NCBI GenBank assembly: GCA_951217055.1
Contig: OX578280.1
Span: 10,046,271-10,110,270 of the forward strand
Length of the DNA stretch: 64,000 bases
DNA from: Gerris lacustris
Lineage: Eukaryota > Arthropoda > Insecta > Hemiptera > Gerridae
Direction: 5' to 3'
How positions within the stretch are numbered: position 1 is the stretch's first letter; each line of letters starts with the position of its first letter. Position numbers and translations under genes: made by a program. Positions 36,415 through 46,408 of this stretch are shown here, in pieces. The notes below the pieces were generated by a model. That model was not told the DNA's origin, searched no databases, and saw nothing but the letters and a program-made list of their open reading frames with translations.

Positions 36415-36990
36415 AACTTTAACTTAACTTAATCAATGTTAACTTAATTAATGTTAAGATCTTAACTTAATCAATGTTAACTTAATTAATGTTAAGATGT
36501 AACTTAATCATTGTTAACTTAATTAATGTTAAGATCTTAACTTAATCATTGTTAACTTAATTAATATTAAAATCTTAACTTAATCAATGTTAATTAATGT
36601 TAAGATCTTAACTTAATCACTGTTAAGTTAATTAATGTTAAGATCTTAACTTAATCAATGTTTACTTGATTAATGTTAAAATCTTAACTTAATCAATGTT
36701 AACTTAATTAATCTTAACTTAATCAATGTTAACTTAATTAATGTTAAGATCTTAACTTAATCACTGTTAAGTTAATTAATGTTAAGATCTTAACTTAATC
36801 AATGTTTACTTGATTAATGTTAAAATCTTAACTTAATCAATGTTAACTTAATTAATCTTAACTTAATCAATGTTAACTTAATTAATGTTAAGATCTTAAC
36901 TTAATCAATGTTAACTTAATTAATGTTAAGATCTTAACTTAATCAATGTTAACTTTATTAATGTTTAGATCTTAACTTAATTAATGTTAA
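36415..36990. repeat. 38-bp tandem array, palindromic unit
   Basis: About 15 units composed of TTAACTTAATCAATGTTAAC and TTAATTAATGTTAAGATC. Each junction forms the palindrome TTAAGATCTTAA. Some units are shortened, and blocks such as 36620-36710 and 36740-36850 are near-identical duplications. Confidence 0.95.
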
Positions 36991-37446
36991 GAATATAAGT
37001 ATTAAAGTAACTCAAAAGTAATCTAATATTTACTAGGTTAACAAAATACGTAAAAATGAGTTTTCAAAACAGTTTTTGTAACCAAACCCCCTATTTAAAA
37101 TGTTTGGAAAAAATATCATGGAAACAGGTATTATTGAATTGAAAACCGAATTGAGACATGCGCAGTAGGTATGCTAAGTAAAGATATGATAACCTGACTT
37201 AACTATAACAAGTCTGGGAGTTTATAGTTTTCAAAATTGTTGTGAAAGCTCATGGAAACGTAGAAATTGTCTCTACTTTTGTTATTTACTAAATTCGAAA
37301 CCATCGACAATTTTATTTATTTTAGTGTTAGCATTTGGCCTTATAGCCAATACAGCCATTAAGCAATATTTTTGTTAATTATGTAGTTAAAAATTAATTA
37401 TGCTAAAATCTTTTCATTTAATATTTTCCATTTATTTTTTTATTTT

Positions 37447-37630
37447 TTGCGAATTTTCGGAGAAAATTAAGCTATTGCAATGCTTCAAAAATGTTGTAAT
37501 GCGAATTTTTGAAAATTTTCTTCATGGAAATCCGTATTAGACCATTCTGAATCGATTCCTAAAATTTAACACTTTTTTAGCGAATTTTCGGAAAAAAATT
37601 AAGCTATTGCAAATTTATTTATTTATTTAT
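37447..37630 (+). repeat. Dispersed repeat family G, copy 2
   Basis: GCGAATTTTCGGAGAAAATT followed by AAGCTATTGCAATG, then CATGGAAATCCGTATTAGAC, matching 14260-14410. A second partial unit starts at about 37579. Confidence 0.65.
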
Positions 37631-38214
37631 TTTTTGTTATATGAAGTGGTACCACAAAATCTCAGTCAAAACAACCAACTATTTTCATAATAATATGCTC
37701 AACACAGCATTTTGAACACAGCGAAGATTGCACTTTTCCTATATCTTGAATCAATTAAAATTGCATATACCGTGGTTGGCTCTCTATACCAATGGTTGTC
37801 ACCATTGATCTTATTGCAGCATAACCTCTATACTATGGTGTTAACCCGAAACAACTGTTGATATATACGTAAACATACGTGTGGTGTCGCGGGACACCCG
37901 GTAGTAACGAAGTTCCTTACATGTTTCATTAAATATAAATTATAAAATCTCACTGCTAAGTACATATACGTTGCAAACTACTTACACATGGTGGAGTTAG
38001 AAAAGAGACAAAATTAAAAGTAACTAACTGTTTTTACCTAGCGGAGTTAAGGCAAAATTAAAAGAAAAGCATTATTTGTATAATTAAAGCAAGCGTCTTA
38101 CAATAAATATATATTGAATATTGAGAAAAAAGTTAATCATGATGAGTTTATAGTTAAAGAGTATGTTTGTATTTGGTAGGAAATAGGACTGTTTTCTAGT
38201 AGGACGATGTGTAA
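37631..38214. other. AT-rich sequence, nothing recognised
   Basis: No structure found. Confidence 0.5.
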
Positions 38215-38600
38215 GAAGTTTTATTGAAATCGTTACGTTAGAACGTATAAGATATCGGTAAAAACGATGTTTTCTTTATTTTAAAAGTTTAGGTCTGCTT
38301 TAATAAATTTAGCGATCTTTATCACTTCATAGCAGTGTTGGTGCTCGTTTTACTATAAAAATTTATTGAAAAAGTTGTTTGTCTCATTAAATAGACGAAG
38401 TTAGAATTTTTTTTCTTCCTAAAATTCCAATTTTAAATTTGAAGCTTACGTTTACGCGAGCGTTGCGCGTGAACGCTTGGGCGGATAACATAGTCCAACG
38501 AACTCAGCCTGGGCATTGGTAAAATGAACATGTGTTCCAAATTTCATCTAACTCGGTCATCTTTTACTCAAGTTATCGTCATCGCTAGATTTTATGACAA
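38215..38600 (-). mobile_element. Family B fragment, copy 3
   Basis: Reverse complement of the family B interior: the ACGTTCTAACGTAACG-type segment near 38235, GTTTACGCGAGCGTTGCGCG near 38450, and CCAAATTTCATCTAACTCGG near 38537. Both ends of the family are missing. Confidence 0.7.
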
Positions 38601-38630
38601 TTGGTTTTGTGACGGTCGTAATTTCCGGAT

Positions 38631-38909
38631 TCACTCCCGGGCTCCAGAACGTACCATAAGCTTAACTTCGTTCCAAAAACTTGCTGAAGATGTTGTTTCG
38701 TGCCACTGTTTACACCGATACACAGCTGCTTTGTTAATCGCTGCATAAAGATCACTAAACGGTACCTTAATATTCTCTGCCATATAAACCTGCGAGTTCC
38801 TTGTTAGTTTCACCTTCTTTATAGCCATATGACCTGCATCTTTAGGTTCTATACCGACCGATGTGCTCTCTAAGCTATACAATAACAACCTGCATATTGT
38901 ACGTTTCAT
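38631..38909 (-). CDS. Unrecognised 92-codon open frame
   Basis: ATG-initiated frame ending SGARE-stop. Amino-acid usage is balanced (Lys, Glu, Arg, Ser, Trp present), unlike the homopolymer-biased frames elsewhere here, and it does not overlap a tandem array. I recognise no domain, motif or signal peptide. It abuts a family B fragment, so it could be part of an unrecognised repeat or a lone exon. No promoter or splice sites could be assigned. Listed only because it is the least repeat-like frame in this region. Confidence 0.15.
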   Translation of the reverse strand: MKRTICRLLLYSLESTSVGIEPKDAGHMAIKKVKLTRNSQVYMAENIKVPFSDLYAAINKAAVYRCKQWHETTSSASFWNEVKLMVRSGARE

Positions 38910-39194
38910 ATCATGTAGAATTTTTAAAATAATCGATAAAAAATAATTGGAGAGTTCAAAGCTGGTATTAATTGTTTATCGCTTTTAACTATTATTAAAG
39001 ATAACGAATTTATATAGTGATTAGAAGTCAACAATTATTATTTAAGAGCTGCTAAAATGGCTATTATATCAGCTTTAGTGCTCCAACAAAAACGATTAAA
39101 CCATCATCTTATTTAGACCAAAACACCGTCTCGTAGAAAAATTCAAGTAAAAAACTATGTAGTTATGATCCGGAGACATAAATAATTTTCGTTT

Positions 39195-39244
39195 ATTAGG
39201 ACGATCACATAGCTCCCGTTACTTTGGTAAACTTGGAAGTAAAA
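39195..39244 (-). mobile_element. Family A 5'-end fragment
   Basis: Decayed family A terminal hairpin in minus orientation (GCTCCCGTTACTTTGGTAAA then CTTGGAAG). Confidence 0.5.
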
Positions 39245-39245
39245 C

Positions 39246-40049
39246 AAATAAATTAAATTATAGTCTTGTTTCTTTTATGGAGAATCGTAATAAATGTAGG
39301 TAAGCTGCAGGTTCTTAGAACATAGTGCGTTTCTTACCTGGGTCCCGATCTCAATTGGAATATTAATTTAGAGATAACAATTCCGAGTAAAGAAGCTTGT
39401 AATTATTAAATAAAAACTATTTTTATTTATTATGAATGCAATTTATTTACTTATTTGTTTACTAGTTATTTATAATATGGTTTTGTAGAATTTATTCATG
39501 TAAATAAAATCAAGTCCAAACTGAAAAATTTGAGAAGATATTTCGAAAAATGGGCCTCACTCCAACGTATTCTTTTTGACAAATGGATATCAACTCTGCT
39601 ATGTACAAGTCATACAATATATAATTTCTCAAATGTACAGTAAATCATGTAAATGTACTATTTGACAAAGGGATACAATCTCTTAAGTGTATAAATATAA
39701 AGATTCTCGTCCGTATCATCTCCTTCAGTTTAGCCCCAAGTATTATTAGTAATTAGTAGGGAAAGGGGAGCCCTGGTTGGTACATCGATAGTTAAACACT
39801 GATGTTTTCGATGTTATTACGTTGAATCGAACATCGAAAGATCAGAGCCATCAGGAGGTAGTTATGATGTCTGTACTCGCCAAGGGGCTTGTGGTTGGCC
39901 TGACTTGGCTGAGACAAGGGAAAATAAAATATAATGAAAAAGGGTGAAGGAAAGAACATGCAAAATATAACTCAGAAACTTCCTTTAAACTCGAGCAAAA
40001 AAGTCTTTGATATTCAATGCCATGGATGTTTTTTCTATGGGCAACATAG
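39246..40049. other. AT-rich sequence, nothing recognised
   Basis: No arrays, element ends or coding frames recognised. Confidence 0.5.
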
Positions 40050-40130
40050 AGAGTTCAAAATCGATGATTTTTAAAATCGAGAGTTCAAAATCGATGTTTT
40101 TAAACATCAAGAGTTCAAAATCGATGTTTT
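40050..40130 (+). repeat. Three short tandem units with GAGTTCAAAATCGATG
   Basis: The motif occurs three times at 40051-40130, each followed by a T-rich stretch. Confidence 0.8.
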
Positions 40131-40395
40131 TTTGGTCCAATTGGTCGATTTCCTAACCCTAGTTTGAATCCTTTTTACCAAGCCCAGAATTACACGTCTA
40201 TTAAACCACCACAGTCACCCCACCCCCCTGAAGCCTCCTTGTTTGGATTATGAAGAAGAGGATGTGTTAGCTTTTTTTGTTTTTAGTTTCTCTTCCATAA
40301 ATTCTCATAGCCCTAAAGTGCAGAGTTCCATTTCCTGCACAGAGGTAAGCTTATTGATCTCTTCTTTGCTGCACATTCATAAATAGTTTGCCAAA

Positions 40396-41161
40396 TATAG
40401 TGGCTCATAACTTCCTCGCGTCCTGCAACAGATTTTTTTAATGATTTTATGCTGTTTCAACACTTTGTTATCAAATTTATTTAATTTCCCCCTCCCCCTC
40501 TTTTTTAATCTGTCATAATTGTTTTGATCTTTTTTACACGAATATAAAAGTATAAATAAAAGCCTCATCCAGACTGCCGAACCGAAAAGAGGAAATGAGC
40601 CGAGCATTGGTCTCTGCGCATGCCCAGTTTGAGATGCGCAGGCGCTCTTTAGAATCGGCATGCGCAGAGGCCAATGTTCGGCTCGTTACCTCTGTTCGGT
40701 TTGGCAGTCTGGATCAGGCTTTAGCAATATTTAATGTGCGCAAGAGGTTGTAAACAATCTTGAACTATCAGCGGTCTACTTTCGACAAACCATCTTAAGT
40801 TCTTCAAAATCAGATGAGCACATTTAAAGATATAGGTGTAAATAAATGTATATTTGTCCGCATGGGGAAGAGATACAGATGAAGGCAGAAGTTTGAAACT
40901 TATATGTCCCATAATGGACTAATTATAACCAACCAACAATATTTCATTAAAATCGGACTAGTCATTTTTAAGATAATATTATGTAGGTTCACGAAAATTG
41001 AGTGGTAGACCAATGAACAAACACGGGACCAAAAAAAAGTTCCCTGATGTCTGAAATGGATGTCTGTCTTGGAATTTTTAAAATTGAAGACATAAAAAAT
41101 GTTCGTTTTTCAGAATGAGAATGATTACATAGCTTCCGTTACCCTCGGTAAGCTCGGAAGC
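40396..41161 (-). mobile_element. Family A element, copy 2, with nested foldback MITE
   Basis: Full-span minus-strand copy. The 3' end (GGCTCATAACTTCCTCGCG) is at about 40402 and the terminal hairpin (AGCTTCCGTTACCC...GCTCGGAAG) is at 41131-41160. The stretch TTACACGAATATAAAAGTAT before 40559 continues at AGCAATATT after 40722, as in uninterrupted copies. This shows a later insertion. Confidence 0.8.
40559..40722. mobile_element. 164-bp foldback MITE nested in family A
   Basis: Arms of about 70 bp are inverted copies with a few mismatches: AAAGCCTCATCCAGACTGCC on the left and GGCAGTCTGGATCAGGCTTT on the right, continuing through CTCTGCGCATGCC. The loop is about 25 bp. GC-richer than its surroundings. 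The 94-codon minus-strand frame across it (40377-40661) is repeat-derived. Confidence 0.85.
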
Positions 41162-41267
41162 AAAAAAAAAAAAAAACAATTGATCAGATTATGGTCAAGT
41201 AATCACATAATACCTTATATTATGTAATAGAGGTCTGTATCTACCACTTTAGTTTCTCAGCGTCGAT

Positions 41268-41367
41268 GAGCTGATTGGCACAAAGTGCCAATCAGCGACA
41301 AAGTGCCAATGAGCTGATTGGCACAAAGTGCCAATGAGCTGATTGGCACAAAGTGCCAATCAGCTCT
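41268..41367. repeat. Tandem perfect hairpins, GAGCTGATTGGCAC motif
   Basis: The palindromic unit GCTGATTGGCAC-AAA-GTGCCAATCAGC occurs complete at both the left and right end of this segment, with partial units between. Confidence 0.92.
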
Positions 41368-41370
41368 TTT

Positions 41371-41672
41371 AAAAAGTCGATTAAGAGTTACAAAGAACTA
41401 CAACGATTAAACATTAATCTGTGCAATTATTATTTGCGTGCTTAGAAATTGTTAAAAAACAAACATAAATGATATATATAGATAACGACTTAAGTAATTT
41501 GCAGCTAAATTTAAATGCCAATTTGATAAATGTTATTTATCGGGTTCACTTTTGGTGTTGTTTTACACAGTGAACAGCAAAAAAACCCCATTTCATAATA
41601 TAAAATTGCAAAATTAATTTAGCTTCTTCGATTGAGATATCGTAGAACTTAAATCTAAGTAAATATATATTA
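41371..41672. other. AT-rich sequence, nothing recognised
   Basis: No structure found. Confidence 0.5.
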
Positions 41673-42256
41673 TTAAAGGTCGACCAAGAAGTCATGGAAA
41701 TCTGAGGAGTGCGCTAGTGTCGTTGTTTTGGTCTCACGTATAGTCAGTTTTTAATAAAATCGACCACTATCAAAAAACAGTGTTGTTCTTTTGTTATTAA
41801 TAATTTTATTTTTGATAACTTCTTTATTTTCTTAATATTTTTTTGAAACAGGCAACACTGTACCTGATAAGAAATCACTAATAATATACGATAATATCTT
41901 TATATTATTATTTATTGATTATTCATAATAATATTCTTTAAATCTAAATCTATTTTCTTCTTTCTTAATCTATTTTTTTCTTCCTCTTTATTTCTGAGTT
42001 TGATTTGGATTTAGGACAGTTGTGACAATAATTCGTACTGTATAAAAACAAACAAAACAGGAAACCTAACAGATTGGAAACCTTCCTGTTGTTATTCGTG
42101 AGATTTGACATAACTGCGCATGTCATACAAACTAGAAATGGGTATTTGTCTTAGCACCCGACTGTACTGACTTCGGCAATACTCGGAAGTTCCGATTTTA
42201 AACGAACCTAAGCTTTTAGTTTCTCCCGTGTTCATGACTTCTTGATCGACCTTTAA
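41673..42256. mobile_element. MITE with 20-bp inverted ends and TTAA flanks
   Basis: AGGTCGACCAAGAAGTCATG at 41677-41696 is complementary, with one mismatch, to CATGACTTCTTGATCGACCT at 42233-42252. TTAA directly flanks both ends (41673-41676, 42253-42256), consistent with a piggyBac- or Kolobok-type target duplication. Interior 536 bp, non-coding. Confidence 0.8.
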
Positions 42257-43322
42257 AAAGATTTATTTTCTTTTTTGGAAGTTCTGCAAAATAGTGATTG
42301 CATTTAGCAACTAAATGTACTAATTATGTGTTTCTTCTCAAACCGCACAGTATTAACCCTTTGACCGAATGGTTTCGATGTATTCATCATTGGTATAACT
42401 GATGACAATTATTCTTTTCGTCCAATTGAACGTAATTCAATTTATTAAGTAAATTCAATGAACTTATCACACCATGAAGTAAAAATAATACTTGTTTATT
42501 TAACAAAGCCGCTTTTGACCTTTCTCAATGTCAGCATTAGTGGAGATTATGGAAGAACCAAAGTTAAATTAATAAAAGATTATAAAAGGAGTGATTAATT
42601 AATGTGTTAAGAGACTAAAATATAATTTGGAGTAATGGTGACATAAAACGCTGCGGCATTTTAAAGCTGAAAAGCTGCTTTGATAAATAAACAAGCATTA
42701 TTTTACTTGGAAAGACAGTTTTTGAATCCATGAAGCTCTTATTTTTTACTACGTTTTTATTAGCTTGCTTTCTTGTTTGTTTGTTAGTTTGCCCGGTACA
42801 AATCTTGCAATCGATTTTTAACTAACTTCCCGAGTAGCTAGACATTTGAAACTTTTAGAATAGCTCAGAACACGACGACAATGCATTATTTTAATACTTT
42901 TAGTCATCTTTCAGCAGAATTTAATTGATATAAGCAAATTTTGCTGTATAGAAAGTTAGTTCGGAAAAAATCCGCAAGTTATTTTATTTGTTTTGACATT
43001 ATAGCATATTTACAATCTTCATTTTGACGAGTTTCAAATTTATGATTTATGACAGAAAATTTATAAACGTAGTATATAAAAAGTTCATTTTATCTTGTAA
43101 TTATTAAATAATAATTGGATTTAACTATAATATATGCTGATGCATTTTCAAAACAAACTGATAACTTTTAAAACAAGCTAAGACAGCTTAAAGCTATGTT
43201 TGTATACTTTTTATTCTTTTTTGTATACAATGATGGGTACTTTTTTACTTTATCATAAAAAAGTGCCTGATGGTATTTACGTTTTATTAAAAATGAAAGT
43301 ACTTTTGATTAATTTTACTATT
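42257..43322. other. AT-rich sequence; lone TTAACCCTTTG at about 42354
   Basis: TTAACCCTTTGACCG near 42354 resembles a piggyBac-type end, but no partner end was found. Nothing else recognised. Confidence 0.4.
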
Positions 43323-44115
43323 GCTTCCGAGCTTACCGAAGGTAACGGAAGCTGTGTGATCGTTCTGATGATTGACAATTTTATTATAACTCGGATTCCA
43401 ATAATTCCAAGACAGAAATCAGTTTCGCACATCAGGAAACAATTTTGGTTTCGTGTCTTTCTGTCTTTCAATTTTTGCGACCAACATAATCTTAAAAACT
43501 ACACGTCCGATTTTAATGAAATTTGGGTGGTAGATCATAATTAGCCCATTGTTGGTCCCATATAAGTTTCAACCTTCTGCGCCTATTGGTTTCTCTTCCA
43601 CATGCTCACAAACATACATTTATTTACATTTATAGAAATTCAATTTTTAAGTTTTTGGTAGTTTTCATACTATGGAAAGTTAAATTTTAATTTAAATCAA
43701 ATTATAATTATAATTAACTACGGGAAACAGACAGTGAAAAATACACTCCAGCGCCGGGATCCCGGCGCTGGAGTGTATTTTTCACTGTCTGTTTCCCGTA
43801 GTTAATTATAATTATAATTTCATTTATAGCTTCAAAAGTACTTATCTGATTTGAATGAAACTTTTATAGTTTATCGAAAGTAACCCGCAGATAGCCCCAG
43901 ATTAATTTGAACCGGCTTCGCTCTTAAACTTTTGCTAAATTGATACTTTTATTCGTGTAAAAAAATCAAAACAATTTTGACAGATTAAAGAAACGGGGGA
44001 AACAATTAAACCAATTACACAATAATGGCTTGTAAATGCATAAAATCAATTAAGTACATGGATAGGATGCGAGGAAGCTAAGTGCCACACCAATTGGCAG
44101 TCTATTTTATAAAAC
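43323..44115 (+). mobile_element. Family A element, copy 3, with nested inverted SINE
   Basis: The terminal hairpin is at 43323-43352: stem GCTTCCG/CGGAAGC plus TTACC/GGTAA around a GAA loop. CCAAGACAGAAATCAG and GATTTTAATGAAATTTGG follow, and the 3' end AGGATGCGAGGAAGCTAAGT plus stem-loop TGCCA...TGGCA is at about 44065-44105. Interrupted at 43636-43820. The frame at 43200-43544 runs through the repeat and is not called. Confidence 0.85.
43636..43820 (-). mobile_element. SINE-E with internal inversion; perfect 122-bp palindrome
   Basis: Insertion flanked by a 9-bp duplication CATTTATAG (43627-43635 and 43821-43829) inside family A. From 43699 to 43820 it is a mismatch-free palindrome centred on GCGCCGGGA|TCCCGGCGC. 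The left half continues into the SINE-E body and tail; the right half is a truncated inverted body. Such inversion with target duplication resembles twin-primed retrotransposition; a foldback DNA element is the alternative. Confidence 0.88.
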
Positions 44116-44209
44116 CAATCATTTTCCTCAAATAAATATCTGATAACCAATCCTTTTACCTAATTTTTATTGATAATCATAGTTGGTCCTAAATAAGTTT
44201 TAAACTTAT

Positions 44210-44362
44210 GATTTTGGAAGAATTAAGAGTTACATTATAAAAAATATGTTGTGGGCTATTCATATAATGTCGGAGACTTAACGTAAGAGTCAATCTGACT
44301 TTCTCTCTATGACTGTACCCACAACATATCTTTTGAAATGTAACTCTTGTTGTTCCAAAATC
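44210..44362. mobile_element. 153-bp foldback MITE
   Basis: GATTTTGGAA...AAGAGTTACATT (44210-44236) and ATATGTTGTGGG are matched inverted at 44310-44362 with a few mismatches. Target duplication not resolved. Confidence 0.75.
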
Positions 44363-45060
44363 GGCACTGATAATAGCTTTAATAGCTTAAGCTTCTTTGA
44401 TAAATAAACAAGTATTATTTTCCATGGAGAGGCAGTTTCTTTGTTTTTATTTAGAATTTATATACACACATTATTCATCCATTTAATTATAACTAATATT
44501 AGAGAGGTCCTGCGAATATATAGATTTGTTAATCATATTTGTAAACATCCTTATCATTTGTCCGTACTATATGTGTATTTATTTAATGTCTCACCGATAA
44601 ATCATATTAATTGCGAAGAAACTAATCTATTTATTAGTAACTATAACTATGATATTTAATAGTTAATTGCATAAATAAATAAAATATTAGTATCTATACA
44701 ACAAGACATTTAAATAAATTGCTTGTTCTCAGATGATATTAATAGTATATTCTTAAATAAAGGCGTAGACAACAAACAGGTGGGCAGTTCTTCTTTTATT
44801 TTTTTTATTATATTTAATGGATATATAAATATCAAATTATGTACACGTGCATCGAAATGGATTATTTATTCACAGGAGAGTAAATCAACAATGAAAGCTA
44901 TTAAAAGTGAAATATTGCTGTAATATACTTGTTAGTCAGTCACCTGTATAGTATTATTTCACTTACACTTGTAATCGCTATACGAAGCTTGTTTTTCTTT
45001 CTAATGTAGTTAGTATGTATATAAAGAGAAGTATTGTGATGGCGTAAAATTCGATTTTGA
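44363..45060. other. AT-rich sequence, nothing recognised
   Basis: Frames at 44441-44659 and 44723-44923 are AT-biased and lack recognisable domains. Confidence 0.45.
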
Positions 45061-45360
45061 TGGATTTACACGTTTTGAGGTTGCCTAAGCCTAAAATAGT
45101 TGTTTCACAAAATATCTGTCTGTCGTCTGTGCAGACGCATGGAGCTTAAACTATAAGGCCAATTTTGATGAAATTTGGCTAATAGGTTCAGAAAAATCAT
45201 ACCCCGAGGCGAAATCGAGAAACAAATGTTAGTTCAGATTGATGGTGCTACCCTCAAAAAACTCAGGACAATATTCCCTCCAAACACTGACATAATAGGT
45301 TCAAGTCCCAAAGAGGGGAGACATGATTCTCACATTGTAATTGTGGTAACTATGTGAATA
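45061..45360 (+). repeat. Fragment of a further GTCT-containing repeat
   Basis: (GTCT)n at about 45115-45130 is followed by AATTTTGATGAAATTTGGCT, the order seen in families A and B, but flanking sequence differs. Ends not defined. The 60-codon frame at 45175-45357 lies within it and is not called. Confidence 0.45.
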
Positions 45361-45377
45361 CAATGTGAATATTACAA

Positions 45378-45563
45378 AATCAAATTTTTAAGTTTTTGGT
45401 AGTATTCATACTACGGAAAGATTAAATTTTACTTTAAATCAAATTGTAATTATCAATAACTACGGGAGACATACAGAGAAAAATAGGCCCCCACACCGGG
45501 ACTTGAACCAGGGGTCCTCCTATTAATCCGTTACAGGTGCTCTTACCAACTGAGCTATATGGG
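45378..45563 (-). mobile_element. SINE-E, most complete copy (tRNA-derived SINE)
   Basis: On the minus strand, a tRNA-like head (45563-45487) is followed by a body of about 100 bp with CTCTGTATGTCTCCCGTAGT and TAGTATGAATACTACCAAAA, ending near 45378 in a short A/T-rich tail. Pol III promoter boxes are intact in the head. Related copies lie at 32036, 32476, 43636 and 45741. Confidence 0.78.
45487..45563 (-). other. tRNA-like head of SINE-E with intact A and B boxes
   Basis: The A box TAGCTCAGTTGG (45546-45557) and B box GGTTCAAGTCC (45499-45509) match the consensus. The acceptor stem TCCCATA/TGTGGGG pairs in all seven positions with two wobbles, and the D stem GCTC/GAGC pairs. The anticodon stem CCTGT/ATAGG closes a nine-base loop rather than seven, and the T stem has one mismatch. 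Probably a SINE head, not a working tRNA. Confidence 0.75.
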
Positions 45564-45740
45564 AGAATGATTTTTCTTTGTCGTTACCGATGCAAATTCC
45601 CCGAATCCAAGCTTTCAATCTTATTCTACAAATCTAGAGAGCAACATATTCACGGCAACAGAACTAGACCAAGAATTAACGCTTATAATTATAAAGTACT
45701 CAATTAATACCTGTACCTAGTACAATCTATTAGAAATTCA
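45564..45740 (-). repeat. Spacer between two SINE-E copies
   Basis: Homologous to 32290-32475 (ACGCTTATAATTATAAAGTA; ACCTGTACC). It links two SINE-E copies in the same arrangement at both loci. Confidence 0.65.
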
Positions 45741-45925
45741 AATTTTTAAGTTTTTGGTAGTATATTTTGATACTACGGAAAGATTAAATTTTACTTTAAA
45801 TCAAATTATAATTATCAATAACTTCAGGTGACATACAGAGAAAAATAGACCCCCGCACCGGGACTTGAACTATTATTTTTTTCTCTGTATGTCTCCCGTA
45901 GTTATTGATAATTATAATTTGATTT
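45741..45925 (-). mobile_element. SINE-E with internal inversion, copy 2
   Basis: Tail and body in minus orientation end inside the T-arm (CACCGGGACTTGAAC near 45856-45870). The body then repeats inverted (TCTCTGTATGTCTCCCGTAG near 45880). The same architecture as 43636-43820 but with a mismatched left arm. Confidence 0.75.
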
Positions 45926-46263
45926 TAAGTATTACAATATCCTGATCCGATCATTTGGCTGCATTCTATCCGTTACTTATTTTATTTTTAGGACTAAAAA
46001 TAATTAAGTATATGTTATTGATATAAATATGTTTGACCTCATAATATTTTTAGTCCTTAAAGTAGTTTACTCAGAGCTGGACATTTGATATTTCAATAGG
46101 ATATTTTTATAACACCTTGAACCACGGAATTATACTTACGTTCACAAATATATTATATAAACGTTCAATCAATAAATAAATGTATTTACTCGTTTACAAA
46201 AATAATACATTGAGGCAAAGAGTAACTTATTTTAAAGGGTCTTCAAAATATGATAATATCTTG
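45926..46263. other. AT-rich sequence, nothing recognised
   Basis: No structure found. Confidence 0.5.
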
Positions 46264-46396
46264 AAACAAAAGCAGGTACCTTGTGTTAATAACAAAACAA
46301 AAGCAGGTATCTCGTGTTAATAACAAAACAAAAGCAGGTATCTCGTGTTAATAACAAAACAAAAGCAGGTATCTCGTGTTAATAACAAAACAAAAG
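46264..46396 (+). repeat. 31-bp tandem array, about 4 units
   Basis: Unit with AAAAGCAGGTATCTCGTGTT; the first copy differs (ACCTTG). A SINE is inserted at its right edge. Confidence 0.95.
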
Positions 46397-46408
46397 GTGT
46401 GTTTTTTA

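Noticed and set aside
40377..40661. 94-codon minus-strand frame
   Set aside because: Spans a family A 3' end and the foldback MITE nested in it.
42353..42370. piggyBac-type end TTAACCCTTTG
   Set aside because: No inverted partner or second TTAA-flanked end was found nearby; a short motif like this can occur by chance.
43200..43544. 114-codon plus-strand frame
   Set aside because: Most of it is family A repeat sequence, including the terminal hairpin; other family A copies do not keep the frame.
45487..45563. Functional tRNA gene
   Set aside because: Nine-base anticodon loop and a T-stem mismatch, and it is directly joined to a SINE body found elsewhere in the window.
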